The notes beneath the pieces are model-generated. The model did no database searches and was not told the origin of the DNA. It worked only from the letters and a program-made list of their open reading frames with translations. From contig CAJMLW010000017.1 in the NCBI GenBank assembly GCA_905214495.1, positions 1-35,946 of the forward strand: DNA of 35,946 nt, read 5' to 3'. The position numbers and the translations under genes were made by a program. Origin of the DNA: an uncultured bacterium (lineage in GTDB: Bacteria > Bacillota > Negativicutes > Veillonellales > Veillonellaceae). Every line of letters starts with the position of its first letter. Position 1 is the stretch's first letter. Positions 1 through 8,424 of this stretch are shown here, one piece after another.

Positions 1-404
1 CAGGATTATTGTTCATGAGGGTGTACAATAAATGGCATTTTACTATAAAACAAGCATTAAAAGAGTTGAACTTAACACATCCTCAGTTTGTTGTTTTAGC
101 ATCTCTTGCATATCTATCACAACATGATAACGAAGTTACACAAGTTATGATTTCAAAACTTTCAGGAATAGATGTTATGACGGTATCTCAAATATTGAGT
201 TTATTGGAAAAACGTGGTTTTGTAGAGCGAAAAGAACACTCTAGAGATACACGTGCGAAAGCGGTTCTTTTGAATGAAGAGGGGAGTGCAATATTACAAA
301 AGGCAGTCCCATTAGTCGAAGAAATTGATGAAATCTTTTTCGGAAAGCTGAAGAGTGATGAAGCTCAATTTAAACATCTTCTTGGCAGATTACATGAAGC
401 GTAA
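1..404 (+). CDS. MarR-family transcriptional regulator, 5' end cut by window
   Basis: This is a small winged helix-turn-helix DNA-binding protein of the MarR family. About 134 residues are visible. The reading frame is open through the left edge and reads GLLFMRVYNKWH before the first possible start codons, so the true start lies outside the window. The central part (HPQFVVLASLAYL, then a DVMTVSQILSLLEKRGFV recognition-helix region, then KEHSRDTRAKAVLLNEEG in the wing) fits the family layout. MarR proteins usually repress a neighbouring gene and respond to small ligands or oxidants. The PNPOx-like gene starts 35 bases downstream on the same strand, so it is the likely co-transcribed partner. 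The ligand cannot be predicted from sequence. Confidence 0.85.
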   Translation, partial: GLLFMRVYNKWHFTIKQALKELNLTHPQFVVLASLAYLSQHDNEVTQVMISKLSGIDVMTVSQILSLLEKRGFVERKEHSRDTRAKAVLLNEEGSAILQKAVPLVEEIDEIFFGKLKSDEAQFKHLLGRLHEA

Positions 405-439
405 GGTGTATTAATTCATCAATTCTTGTGGAGGTTGAA

Positions 440-952
440 ATGAGACGTCAAGATCGTATGGTTGCAAATATAGATGAAATTAAAGATATTTTAAACAGCA
501 CGCGTATTATTCACCTAGGCATGATGGATGGTGATTACCCTTATGTAGTACCTTTACATTTCGGTTATGAAATTGTAGATGATATACTCTACATATATGT
601 ACATGGCTATCATGAGGGGAAGAAGTTTAATTTGATTAAAGTGAACCCCCATGTATTTATCGAAATTGACGGTAATGATGAGGCCCTTGTATCAGGTGGA
701 GATATTCCTTGTAAATATAGTTCAGTCTATTCCAGTGTAATGGGACGAGGAGAGGCTGTTTATTTAGCGAATATTGATGAAAAAGCTCATGGTTTGCAGA
801 TGTTGATGAAGCAGCAGACTGGTCGAGAATTTACCTTTACTGATGCCATGGTAAACTCTGTGGGCGTAGTTCAAATTAAAGTTGTAGACTATACCGCAAA
901 GAGACGAAGACAGATTGAACAAGATATTATTATGCCTCCATTAAATAAATAA
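440..952 (+). CDS. Pyridoxamine 5'-phosphate oxidase-like (NimA-type) flavoprotein
   Basis: The product is a 170-residue split-barrel protein resembling the NimA/PNPOx-like group, which binds FMN or related cofactors and includes nitroimidazole-resistance proteins. The N-terminus MRRQDRMV, followed by IHLGMMDGDYPYVVPLHFGYE and YVHGYHEGKKFNLI, is the usual signature of this group. ATG 440 is chosen because GGAGG at 430-434 lies five bases upstream; a GTG at 428 is in frame but overlaps that Shine-Dalgarno site. The gene follows the MarR regulator after 35 bases and ends in a terminator hairpin, so the two probably form one short operon. A role in detoxifying nitro compounds or quinones is inference only. 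Confidence 0.8.
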   Translation: MRRQDRMVANIDEIKDILNSTRIIHLGMMDGDYPYVVPLHFGYEIVDDILYIYVHGYHEGKKFNLIKVNPHVFIEIDGNDEALVSGGDIPCKYSSVYSSVMGRGEAVYLANIDEKAHGLQMLMKQQTGREFTFTDAMVNSVGVVQIKVVDYTAKRRRQIEQDIIMPPLNK

Positions 953-960
953 TGGCAAAA

Positions 961-1010
961 CATCCTATTGAACTCTATTGTAATATAGCGTTTAGTAGGA
1001 TGCTTTATTA
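961..1010 (+). terminator. Rho-independent terminator after the PNPOx-like gene
   Basis: A 13-bp stem pairs 961-973 (CATCCTATTGAAC) with 990-1002 (GTTTAGTAGGATG) using two G-U pairs, and the loop can pair further (CTAT with ATAG). It is followed by CTTTATTAT. It lies 8 bases after the stop codon of the upstream gene. Confidence 0.75.
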
Positions 1011-1191
1011 TGTATAACTAGTAAGAATTAAAGCAGTTATTGGCTCATAACTATACTTTCATAATAGGAAAGATAAAAGTTTTATGAAGTAGCTAGGGCA
1101 ACAGAATCGGGGGGCATGTTTTTGATATAAATAAGAAAATATATCATTATATGTGTAAAGTATATATCAAGTCTTTATAAAAGGAGAGATC

Positions 1192-1965
1192 ATGAGGAAG
1201 CTTCTATATAAGTCCGTTTTAGCTGCTATGGCTGTAGGCTTATTGTCTGCGGGATATGTTTCAGCTGATGTTGTTAATGATTCTATATCTACTGATAATA
1301 TTGGTGTTTCAGCTACCGTTACAAATGATATGCCTAGAGTTCATCCTGATTCAGCAATTAAAGCATTGCCAAGAAAGACCTTATTAGAGTGGCCTATGAA
1401 AACACAAGAAGGAGCTCGTAATTGGAAAGGAATAGTAGAAGCTGCACAGCAATTGCCGTATGAGGTCGAGGCGCCTAGTTATATACCTTATGGTTATCAG
1501 CTCTATACAGCACGTCAAGATCGAAATGATATATTAGAGGTTGTATACTACAAAAAAGGTGCGACTATCTATCGGGATGGGAAAAAATATATAGACAGTA
1601 TTATGGCCTATAGAATGGGATATTCCTTGGATACTGTAAGAGATACACCATATGTCCCATCTGAGTACGGCGATTTTGAATGGTCTAAATCAGGTGATTC
1701 TGGTGAGGTTTATTATACAGGTAATCCTGAAACGCATATGGTTCGCAGCATTACGTGGGTGAAGGATGGTATGGCTTACTTCCTATTTTTCTTAGAACGG
1801 GTGAAAGAGGCTGATGCGGAATTCTATAAGGAGCATGTGGTACCGTTGAAAAGTATTGATATCTTTCGTTATGAACTAGTTGGTAATTATCCGATTAAAA
1901 CTATTGAAGAAATAAAACAGGAACATGTAGTGCCTATGAAAGCAAAGACTGGCGTGTTTTATTAA
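1192..1965 (+). CDS. Secreted protein of unknown function, paralog 1
   Basis: I do not recognise the family with confidence. The 257-residue product begins with a classic signal peptide: MRKLLYK, a hydrophobic stretch from residue 8 to 22, and a likely cleavage after VSA at residue 25. The mature part has no membrane helix. The centre (PSYIPYGYQLYTARQDRNDILEV around residues 95-120, then YRMGYSLDTVRDTPYVPSE) matches the next gene downstream in order and spacing. The P-Y-P-x-GY motif is reminiscent of DUF4367-type domains, but I would not insist on this. The start is supported by AAAGGAGAG just upstream. It is probably exported to the periplasm or cell surface. Confidence 0.7.
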   Translation: MRKLLYKSVLAAMAVGLLSAGYVSADVVNDSISTDNIGVSATVTNDMPRVHPDSAIKALPRKTLLEWPMKTQEGARNWKGIVEAAQQLPYEVEAPSYIPYGYQLYTARQDRNDILEVVYYKKGATIYRDGKKYIDSIMAYRMGYSLDTVRDTPYVPSEYGDFEWSKSGDSGEVYYTGNPETHMVRSITWVKDGMAYFLFFLERVKEADAEFYKEHVVPLKSIDIFRYELVGNYPIKTIEEIKQEHVVPMKAKTGVFY

Positions 1966-2076
1966 GATTACGTAGTACTGTTGAAAGTCAGTGATCCGAG
2001 TTAAAAAATGTAATAGATAAGTGATTACCTCGGTAATATATTTATGAAATATCTAAATTTAGAGAGAGATGAAATT

Positions 2077-2766
2077 ATGAGATTGAAAGCAACAAAATCA
2101 TTATTAGCCATGGGAATACTCGCTGCTGTGGTAAGTAGCTTTGGAGTACAACCAGTTAGTGCGTTATCCCCTTTAGTGGATGAAAATGGAAATACTGTTA
2201 CCATCGATACAGTGGAAAAGAATAAAGAGCTAATGAATCGCTATCGATGGTATGATCAAGTTGATAATGGTGATATAGTACAGCTTAATATTGACGCAAG
2301 TACAAAGTATTTTGGATATGATTTACAAATTCCATCTTATATGCCTGAAGACTATGTAGTACGCAATGTAAAGTCAAGGGATCATGACGTATTAGAAATC
2401 GTATATACAGAAACTGGAGCTCCTGGAATGTTTGGGACTAAACTTACCTTCTCTAATACAGATATTGTATATCGTATGGGTTGGGCTATCGATACCGTAG
2501 TAAAGCCTATATTGGAAAAGACAAAATACAATGCTGATGATGCGGTTAGCTTTACTACCCCTAATGAAATCCTTGTACATACGTTAGGCTCTAGCAACGA
2601 TTCTGTTCAAATTGCTTATTGGGAAAAAGATAACAAAGTTTATATGCTCTACTTTGCTTCTCCAAGAAACCAAAACTATGTAAGCAAAATTGTAGATTCA
2701 GTAGGGCCATTAAAAGAAATCGATTCAAGTCGTACAGACTTAATCGGTGTAAAAACAATTCGTTAA
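2077..2766 (+). CDS. Secreted protein of unknown function, paralog 2
   Basis: This 229-residue exported protein is a tandem paralog of the preceding gene. From ATG 2077 it has a signal peptide (MRLKATKSLLAMGILAAVV, predicted cleavage after PVSA at residue 29), preceded by AGAGAGATG as a modest ribosome binding site. An in-frame ATG at 2044 has no good binding site and would spoil the signal peptide, so it is less likely. The shared core reads PSYMPEDYVVRNVKSRDHD, VLEIVYTETGA and VYRMGWAIDTVVKP, aligning with PSYIPYGYQ, ILEVVYYKKGA and AYRMGYSLDTV of paralog 1. The two genes lie 111 bases apart, which indicates a local duplication. Function is unknown. Confidence 0.7.
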   Translation: MRLKATKSLLAMGILAAVVSSFGVQPVSALSPLVDENGNTVTIDTVEKNKELMNRYRWYDQVDNGDIVQLNIDASTKYFGYDLQIPSYMPEDYVVRNVKSRDHDVLEIVYTETGAPGMFGTKLTFSNTDIVYRMGWAIDTVVKPILEKTKYNADDAVSFTTPNEILVHTLGSSNDSVQIAYWEKDNKVYMLYFASPRNQNYVSKIVDSVGPLKEIDSSRTDLIGVKTIR

Positions 2767-2845
2767 TTTTAAACCCTAATAAGACTCTATAGCACGATTC
2801 GGTAATGCCATACGACGTTAGCATTTAGTAAAAGAGTACATAATA

Positions 2846-2906
2846 AAAAGAACCTATCTCCTAGATACTAGATATTAGAGTAATATCTTTGGAGATAGGT
2901 TCTTTT
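2846..2906. terminator. Bidirectional terminator between convergent genes
   Basis: A perfect 16-bp stem joins 2846-2861 (AAAAGAACCTATCTCC) to 2891-2906 (GGAGATAGGTTCTTTT). The loop contains a second small stem (GATATTA 2871-2877 with TAATATC 2881-2887). A and T tracts on both sides let it end transcription from both the secreted-protein genes and the purine permease gene. Confidence 0.85.
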
Positions 2907-3009
2907 AGTGGATGTAATTTACATATATTTTGTTCTTACGTATTAGTGATTTTATAGCTATCAATATAAAGCAGCTTTCACTAATAGCATAATTATGGGC
3001 ATACGTTAA

Positions 3010-4377
3010 TTAGAAGAATACGTAGCGTATGATAACGAGTAGTGCTAATACGTACATAATCCAGTTAACTTCCTTTGCACGGCCCGCAATGATTTTGAGT
3101 AGAGGGTATGCAATAAGACCTGCAGAGATACCGTTAGCGATGCTGTATGTGAATGGCATTAATACGATAACGAGAAATGCAGGGAAGCCTTCTGTCCAAT
3201 CATCAAAGTCGATATTGCGAATGGCACCTAACATGAGGGCACCAACGATGATAAGAACAGGAGATGTGGCTGCATTTGGTACCAAGGATACCAATGGAGC
3301 CAAGAATAAGCAGATTAGGAATAATACGCCTGTTGTAACAGCTGTTAAGCCTGTACGGCCACCAGCGCCAACACCTGCTGCACTTTCAACAAAGGCAGTA
3401 ATCGTAGATGTACCGAGCAACGCACCAGCACTAACGCCGATAGCATCGACAGTCATCGCCTTACCAAGACCTGGGAATTTACCAGATTTAGGATCTGCAA
3501 TTTTCGCCTCTGTAGCAGTACCGATTAAAGTACCCATAGAGTCGAACAATTCTACGAAGGTGAAGGAGAAGATAATCGTAATCAAGCCCATGTGGAGCGC
3601 ACTAGGAATATCTAATTGAAGAAATGCGGCTTTTGAGAAGTCAGGCACTGCCAATACTGTGAAGTTCTCAGGCATTGTAGATAGTCCCGTTACATAGGAC
3701 ACAATTGTTGTTACCAACACACCAATCAAGAGTGAACCTTGAATCTTACGAGCCATCAATAGAGCGGTAAAGATGAGGCTGAATAGGGCTAACAATGTTT
3801 CGCCACTGTGCAAGTTACCTAGTGTTAACAATGCTTCAGATGCTGGAGGTACTAGATTGCCATGTGTTTGTACAACTTGGCCTAAGGTGTTAGGAGATAA
3901 ACTGATGGAAATCGCCATCAAACCGGATAGTTTTAAACCAATAATGGAGATAAATAGCCCAATACCAACGGTAATAGCGACTTTCATAGAAGCCGGTATA
4001 CCTACAACAATCATTTGTCGTATCGATGTCAGCGTTAAGACGAGGAATACGAGGCCAGAAATGAATACCGCACCTAGTGCCGTTTGCCATGATACGCCCA
4101 TACCGAGAACTACGGTAAAGGAATAAAAGGCTAAGAGGCCAACCCCTGGAGCCAGTGCGATTGGATAGTTAACAAATAAACCCATAGCAATCGTTACGAG
4201 GCCACCACCTAAAGCTGTAGCGATAAGGACGGCATCCTTGTCCATGCCAGCAAGACTCAAGATGTTTGGCGCCAAAAATAGGATGTACGCCATCGTGATA
4301 AACGTGGTAATACCCGCTAAAATCTCGGTTTTAACGGAGGTACCTCGTTCATTGAGTTTAAATAGTTTATCTAACAT
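3010..4377 (-). CDS. NCS2/AzgA-type purine (adenine, guanine or hypoxanthine) permease
   Basis: This 455-residue inner-membrane transporter belongs to the AzgA/PbuG branch of the NCS2 nucleobase family, which imports purine bases with protons. The N-terminal KLNERGTSVKTEILAGITTF and MAYILFLAPNILS are near-diagnostic for this branch, as are NYPIALAPGVGLLAFYSF, LFDSMGTLIGTA and the TSTITAFVESAAGVGAGGRTGL segment. About 12 hydrophobic segments are visible and the length is normal. GGGAGG lies 9 bases before the start. I looked for a purine riboswitch in the 145-base divergent region before the Rrf2 gene and saw none. The exact base transported is not decided by the sequence. Confidence 0.93.
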   Translation of the reverse strand: MLDKLFKLNERGTSVKTEILAGITTFITMAYILFLAPNILSLAGMDKDAVLIATALGGGLVTIAMGLFVNYPIALAPGVGLLAFYSFTVVLGMGVSWQTALGAVFISGLVFLVLTLTSIRQMIVVGIPASMKVAITVGIGLFISIIGLKLSGLMAISISLSPNTLGQVVQTHGNLVPPASEALLTLGNLHSGETLLALFSLIFTALLMARKIQGSLLIGVLVTTIVSYVTGLSTMPENFTVLAVPDFSKAAFLQLDIPSALHMGLITIIFSFTFVELFDSMGTLIGTATEAKIADPKSGKFPGLGKAMTVDAIGVSAGALLGTSTITAFVESAAGVGAGGRTGLTAVTTGVLFLICLFLAPLVSLVPNAATSPVLIIVGALMLGAIRNIDFDDWTEGFPAFLVIVLMPFTYSIANGISAGLIAYPLLKIIAGRAKEVNWIMYVLALLVIIRYVFF

Positions 4378-4522
4378 TAGATAAATCCTCCCTGTATGAA
4401 ATTATAAATCATATCAAATAAAAATATTTCGATATACCTATAGTGTATCATATTTCCCACCATTTTTTGTATGAATTTATGTTATACTATACATATATTG
4501 TGAATGACTTAGAGGTTAACTT

Positions 4523-4942
4523 ATGAAAATATCTACAAAAGGGCGGTATGCCTTGCGAATCCTTGCGGATATTGCAGAACACGGAACGGAGAAAAATGTA
4601 CCAATCCGTGAAATCGCAGAACGCCAAGGGTTTTCAGATAAATACTTAGAAGGAATTGTATCTCGTTTATCCGCTGCGGGTCTCGTAAAAAGTGGGCGTG
4701 GTAAATACGGTGGATATCGATTGGTTAAAGATCCTGCTGAATATAATGTATATGAAATCTTATATGCTGCAGAGGACTCCATTGCTCTCGTATCCTGTTT
4801 AGAGGATGACGTAGAGCCGTGTCCTATGTTTAATGATTGTTTGACTGCTCCACTATGGCAGTATTTACAAGATGAGTTCCGCCATGTTATGGAGCGCGTT
4901 TCATTGCAAGATGTAATGGACCACAAGTTTCCAGCGGAATAA
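4523..4942 (+). CDS. Rrf2-family regulator with IscR-like cysteine trio
   Basis: This 139-residue regulator has the Rrf2 winged helix at the N-terminus (MKISTKGRYALRILADIAEH, then IREIAERQGFSDKYLEGIVS and KSGRGKYGGYRL). Cys92, Cys100 and Cys106 (CLEDDVEPCPMFNDC) sit where IscR and NsrR bind an iron-sulfur cluster, so it may sense iron-sulfur status, oxidation or nitric oxide. That is inference from the family. TATACT at 4483-4488 is a plausible -10 element. A hairpin terminator directly follows the stop codon. The next gene is an MFS exporter, which makes a regulatory link possible but unproven. Confidence 0.88.
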   Translation: MKISTKGRYALRILADIAEHGTEKNVPIREIAERQGFSDKYLEGIVSRLSAAGLVKSGRGKYGGYRLVKDPAEYNVYEILYAAEDSIALVSCLEDDVEPCPMFNDCLTAPLWQYLQDEFRHVMERVSLQDVMDHKFPAE

Positions 4943-4947
4943 TTGAG

Positions 4948-4977
4948 AGAGTCGCGTTTTATATGCGACTCTTCTTT
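4948..4977 (+). terminator. Terminator or attenuator between Rrf2 gene and MFS gene
   Basis: An 8-bp stem (AGAGTCGC at 4948-4955 with GCGACTCT at 4965-4972) is followed by TCTTTAT. It starts 5 bases after the Rrf2 stop codon and would separate that gene from the downstream exporter, at least in part. Confidence 0.65.
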
Positions 4978-5035
4978 ATATAATTTTGTAAAAGTATATG
5001 TTTATACACTTTTATATGTGGAAAGAAGGCGAAAG

Positions 5036-6268
5036 ATGAGTACAATCGCAGATGATACTCGCGGTGGCATGAGAAATGTATGGATTATTACGGCTGCCAT
5101 GACTGTATTAGCTATATGTTACACCATGATTATTCCTTTTTTGCCTATATATCTCTTGGAATTAGGTGTCCCGAAAACCGATGTAGCTCTTTGGTCGGGG
5201 CTTGTCTTTGGGATTACATTCCTCATTGCGGGCATTATGGCTCCGATTTGGGGGAAAATCGCTGATAATAAAGGAAAAAAACGGATGGCCTTGCGCGCTG
5301 GCTTTGGCATTGCTGTCTGTTATGTATTAATTGGTTTAGTTACAGACCAATATCAATTACTCATGGGGCGTGCGCTCGTTGGATTTGCCAATGGATTCTA
5401 TCCCGCGGCAATGACTATGGTATCCCTCAGTGTCGATGAGAAACAGGTTGGTCGAGCTCTAGGTATCTTCCAGACGGGGCTTATCTTGGGGAATGTCATT
5501 GGTCCATTTTTAGGTGGTGCTGTTGAAAGTGTAGTAGGGATGCGTCCTGTATTCTATGTATCTGGTGTTGCTGTACTTATTGCGACATTGGCTGTATTGT
5601 TCTTTGTAAAAGAACCAAAATTACATGCTTCAGGTACTGATGGAAAAGAACAGCTGGATCAACCTACTAAATCTACATCTTTACGTGAAGACTTTAAGGC
5701 CGTTCAAAAACAACCTGTACTAGTACGATTGCTTGGGATTTTTTTCTTCATGCAATGTGTTATCATGATGCTACAGCCTATCTTGGCTCTTTATGTGGGT
5801 GATATGCAAGGCACCATGGAAGGGGCCGCCATTATTTCAGGTACTATCCTAAGTATCGGCGGTTTAGCAGGCTCCTTAACGACTAATCTATGGGTTCGCC
5901 TTGGTGAACGTCGTGGTTATTTTAAGACCATTTCCTACTGTATGATGGGTAGTGGTATCGTTCTATTGCTGCAAAGCTTACCAGTGGGTATATGGTGGTT
6001 TGGTGTTTTACAGGTTCTAATTGGTTCATGTATTGTAGGGATTAACCCATCCTTGAGTGCAGCAGTAACCCTTAATACAGATCCAAGCTTTAGAGGTCGT
6101 ATGTTTGGTATGACGACGACAGCTCAACAATTTGGTTCTATGGTAGGTCCTGTATTTGCTAGTATTGTATCGACCTATGTGGGCATATCCTACGTATTCA
6201 GTATTACTGGATTGTTATTGTTATATATGGGCTTTCAGTCAAGAAAATTATCTAAAAAACATGAATAG
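5036..6268 (+). CDS. MFS transporter, drug-efflux-like
   Basis: This 410-residue major facilitator protein has about 12 membrane segments. Motif A-like sequence (PIWGKIADNKGKKRMALRAGFG) follows helix 2 and a GRALVGFANGFYPAAMTMVS segment resembles the MdtG/TetA drug-exporter branch; LGIFQTGLILGNVIGPFLGG is the antiporter motif C region. The start is ATG 5036, with AAGAAGGCGAAAG upstream; the frame extends back to 4943, but that part overlaps the terminator hairpin and looks non-coding. It precedes aroD by 67 bases on the same strand. The substrate is unknown. Export of an aromatic compound is conceivable given the neighbours, but nothing in the protein shows this. Confidence 0.82.
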   Translation: MSTIADDTRGGMRNVWIITAAMTVLAICYTMIIPFLPIYLLELGVPKTDVALWSGLVFGITFLIAGIMAPIWGKIADNKGKKRMALRAGFGIAVCYVLIGLVTDQYQLLMGRALVGFANGFYPAAMTMVSLSVDEKQVGRALGIFQTGLILGNVIGPFLGGAVESVVGMRPVFYVSGVAVLIATLAVLFFVKEPKLHASGTDGKEQLDQPTKSTSLREDFKAVQKQPVLVRLLGIFFFMQCVIMMLQPILALYVGDMQGTMEGAAIISGTILSIGGLAGSLTTNLWVRLGERRGYFKTISYCMMGSGIVLLLQSLPVGIWWFGVLQVLIGSCIVGINPSLSAAVTLNTDPSFRGRMFGMTTTAQQFGSMVGPVFASIVSTYVGISYVFSITGLLLLYMGFQSRKLSKKHE

Positions 6269-6335
6269 CACTATGATGAGTCATAGATAGTATTAAGGAA
6301 ATCATTTGTTTCGTATGAGATGCAAAGGAGTTGTT

Positions 6336-7130
6336 ATGGTTCGTATCGGTCAAACTGTACTTGGAGAAAAGAGTACAAAGATATGCGTGCCTATTGTGGG
6401 CACAACGGTAAAAGAAATTCTAGATGCTACTGCGGTGGCATGCAATACACCTTGTGATGTGGTGGAGCTACGCATTGACTATTACGAACGAGCTCATTCC
6501 ATTGATGCTATTATTGAACTATTGATGCTCATGAAACCTCAATTAAAAGGTCGTGGGCTGCTGTTTACGTGGCGCACGAAGGGTGAGGGAGGCGAGAAAT
6601 CTATCTCCTCACAAGATTACTTTACAATGTTAGAACGCCTTATCCCCACGGTCTTGATAGATGCTATTGATATTGAGTTATTCTTTGATCAAGATAGAAT
6701 GGTCAAAACCATAGAATTCGCCAAGGTTCATGGTGTAACAATCGTCATGAGCAATCATGATTTTAATGGTACACCAAGTAGAGATGTTATTGTAAATCGA
6801 CTCATTCAAATGAAAGGATTTTTAGCGGATGTGCCAAAGATAGCCGTTATGCCTCATACAACAGGTGATGTATTAACACTTCTTGAAGCAACGGCTGAAG
6901 TTAAAGCCTTGTATCCATCTGACCCAATCATTACGATGGCTATGGGTCCACTAGGTGCTGTTACACGCGCTGCAGGAGCTCTATTTGGCAATGCTATGAC
7001 CTTTGCTTCAGCGGGCAAAGCATCGGCACCAGGTCAAATCGATGTACATGAACTAAAACGTATCTTAGATACTCTTGATGTAGATGGTGTATTTGATGAA
7101 CAGCAACATAAATGCGTAAAAGTACATTAA
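6336..7130 (+). CDS. aroD: Type I 3-dehydroquinate dehydratase
   Basis: AroD dehydrates 3-dehydroquinate to 3-dehydroshikimate, step three of the shikimate pathway, through a Schiff base. The 264-residue length is normal for type I. Visible motifs are ELRIDYYE (residues 45-51), the catalytic histidine at 141 in MSNHDF, the Schiff-base lysine at 168 in VPKIAVMP, and the phosphate-free substrate pocket GPLGAVTRAAGALFG with Arg211, ending in SAPGQ-like KASAPGQ. ATG 6336 follows AAAGGAG by five bases; a TTG at 6306 is in frame but unsupported. It converges on the aroF-aroEK cluster and completes the pathway there. Confidence 0.95.
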   Translation: MVRIGQTVLGEKSTKICVPIVGTTVKEILDATAVACNTPCDVVELRIDYYERAHSIDAIIELLMLMKPQLKGRGLLFTWRTKGEGGEKSISSQDYFTMLERLIPTVLIDAIDIELFFDQDRMVKTIEFAKVHGVTIVMSNHDFNGTPSRDVIVNRLIQMKGFLADVPKIAVMPHTTGDVLTLLEATAEVKALYPSDPIITMAMGPLGAVTRAAGALFGNAMTFASAGKASAPGQIDVHELKRILDTLDVDGVFDEQQHKCVKVH

Positions 7131-7157
7131 AAAAAGTCGGCGAGAGCCGACTTTTTT
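7130..7157. terminator. Bidirectional terminator between aroD and aroE-aroK
   Basis: A 12-bp perfect stem pairs 7130-7141 with 7146-7157 (AAAAAAGTCGGC, loop GAGA, GCCGACTTTTTT). The A and T tracts make it a terminator for both converging transcripts; it begins at the last base of aroD and ends 8 bases before the aroE-aroK stop. Confidence 0.92.
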
Positions 7158-7164
7158 ATATAGT

Positions 7165-8400
7165 TTATAATAAGTTTGCTTCGAAATCTTCTAGGATAGC
7201 AGACACTGTTTCTGGTGCATTGCGATTATGTTCTACGATGCATTGCGCAAAGCTTTCATACATTGGTGTACGAGTTGCTTCCAGTTCGCGTAAGCGTTCT
7301 ATGCTGCCACTAGAAAGGACACGACCAGAGGTAGAAAGGTTTTCTACGGGTTGTGTTAATTGGTAAATGCGACCATTTTGGCGTAGGTGTGCGTAGTTTT
7401 TAGGTACTGTTACGCAGCCGCCACCAGTGGAGATGACGAGGCCTGTTTGTGTGCCGAGTTTTGCAATCATTTCAGCTTCTTTTTCACGGAAGGCCGGTTC
7501 CCCTTGTTCCGTAATATAGGTAGAAATATCTCCAATTTCTTTTTCTAGTTCTTGATCTACATCTACGCAAGTGCGGCCCATTTCTTCTCCAAGGGCTTTA
7601 CCAACCGTTGTTTTACCTACGCCAGGCATACCGATGAGGATAATATTTTCCTTTTCACGACGCATATCGCGTAAGATTTGCTCGATTTCCTTTGTACCAA
7701 AGCTTTCACCTTGGAAATGATTAGCCGCCTCAACGCCTTGAGCAACGAGGAATGGCAAGCCATCACAATGAGGAATTTCCATCATTTCTGCTTGTAAAAG
7801 CAAAATCGTACGGCGTGGATTATAGATGAGGTCTACAACGCCTTCTAATTTGGAGAATTGTGTAATATCGATAAGGTTAGCTGGATTATGAGGATACATA
7901 CCGATAGGTGTGCAGTTAATAATAATCTGCGCTGTTTCGTAGTAATTAGGTGCATCGTTGTAGAATGGAGCTGTTTTACGAGATAGATGAGTGATACTCT
8001 TAGCGTTTAAATCTTCAAGTGCAACATGAACCGTTGCGGAAGATGCACCATCACCAAGGATGAGACATTCCTTATCAGCGACATCGATACCTGCATGTTG
8101 TAAGGTAAATACGAAACCATCGTAGTCTGTATTATAGCCATGCCATTTACCATCCTTGCGAACCATCGTGTTCACACAGCCAATGCGTTCGGCGCGAGGA
8201 TCTACAACCTCGCAAGCTTCAAGGGCATTTACCTTGTAAGGAATAGTAATGTTGATACCTTGTAGTTCAGGATCAGCGAAGAACTCTTGTAGTTGGCTTG
8301 GTTCTCGTTCAAATAATTCATAATTTGTATTCCCTAATGCACTGTGAATGCGAGGGGAAAAGCTATGGCCCAACGTACGGCCAAGTAAACCAAATTTCAT
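7165..8400 (-). CDS. aroE-aroK: Bifunctional shikimate dehydrogenase / shikimate kinase (AroE-AroK fusion)
   Basis: A single 411-residue chain carries steps four and five of the pathway. Residues 1 to about 245 are AroE: SFSP at 13-16 binds shikimate, Lys56 (IPYK) and Asp92 (NTDYDG) are the catalytic pair, and GDGASSATV near 117-124 is the NADP loop, with Ala where the usual motif has Gly. Residues from about 250 are shikimate kinase: Walker A GMPGVGKTT at 257-265, DVD at 280-282, FREKE with Arg305, GGG at 326-328, and Arg360 and Arg377 in the lid and C-terminal motif. GGAGG lies just before the start, and pheA ends 24 bases upstream. Fusing consecutive enzymes is uncommon but known in some Firmicutes. 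Confidence 0.93.
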   Translation of the reverse strand: MKFGLLGRTLGHSFSPRIHSALGNTNYELFEREPSQLQEFFADPELQGINITIPYKVNALEACEVVDPRAERIGCVNTMVRKDGKWHGYNTDYDGFVFTLQHAGIDVADKECLILGDGASSATVHVALEDLNAKSITHLSRKTAPFYNDAPNYYETAQIIINCTPIGMYPHNPANLIDITQFSKLEGVVDLIYNPRRTILLLQAEMMEIPHCDGLPFLVAQGVEAANHFQGESFGTKEIEQILRDMRREKENIILIGMPGVGKTTVGKALGEEMGRTCVDVDQELEKEIGDISTYITEQGEPAFREKEAEMIAKLGTQTGLVISTGGGCVTVPKNYAHLRQNGRIYQLTQPVENLSTSGRVLSSGSIERLRELEATRTPMYESFAQCIVEHNRNAPETVSAILEDFEANLL

Positions 8401-8424
8401 AGGACCTCCTAGGTCAATTATTTA

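Noticed and set aside
4378..4522. Possible purine riboswitch before the purine permease gene
   Set aside because: The 145-base region lacks the conserved loop and junction sequences and has no room for the fold plus an expression platform; only AT-rich promoter-like sequence is seen.
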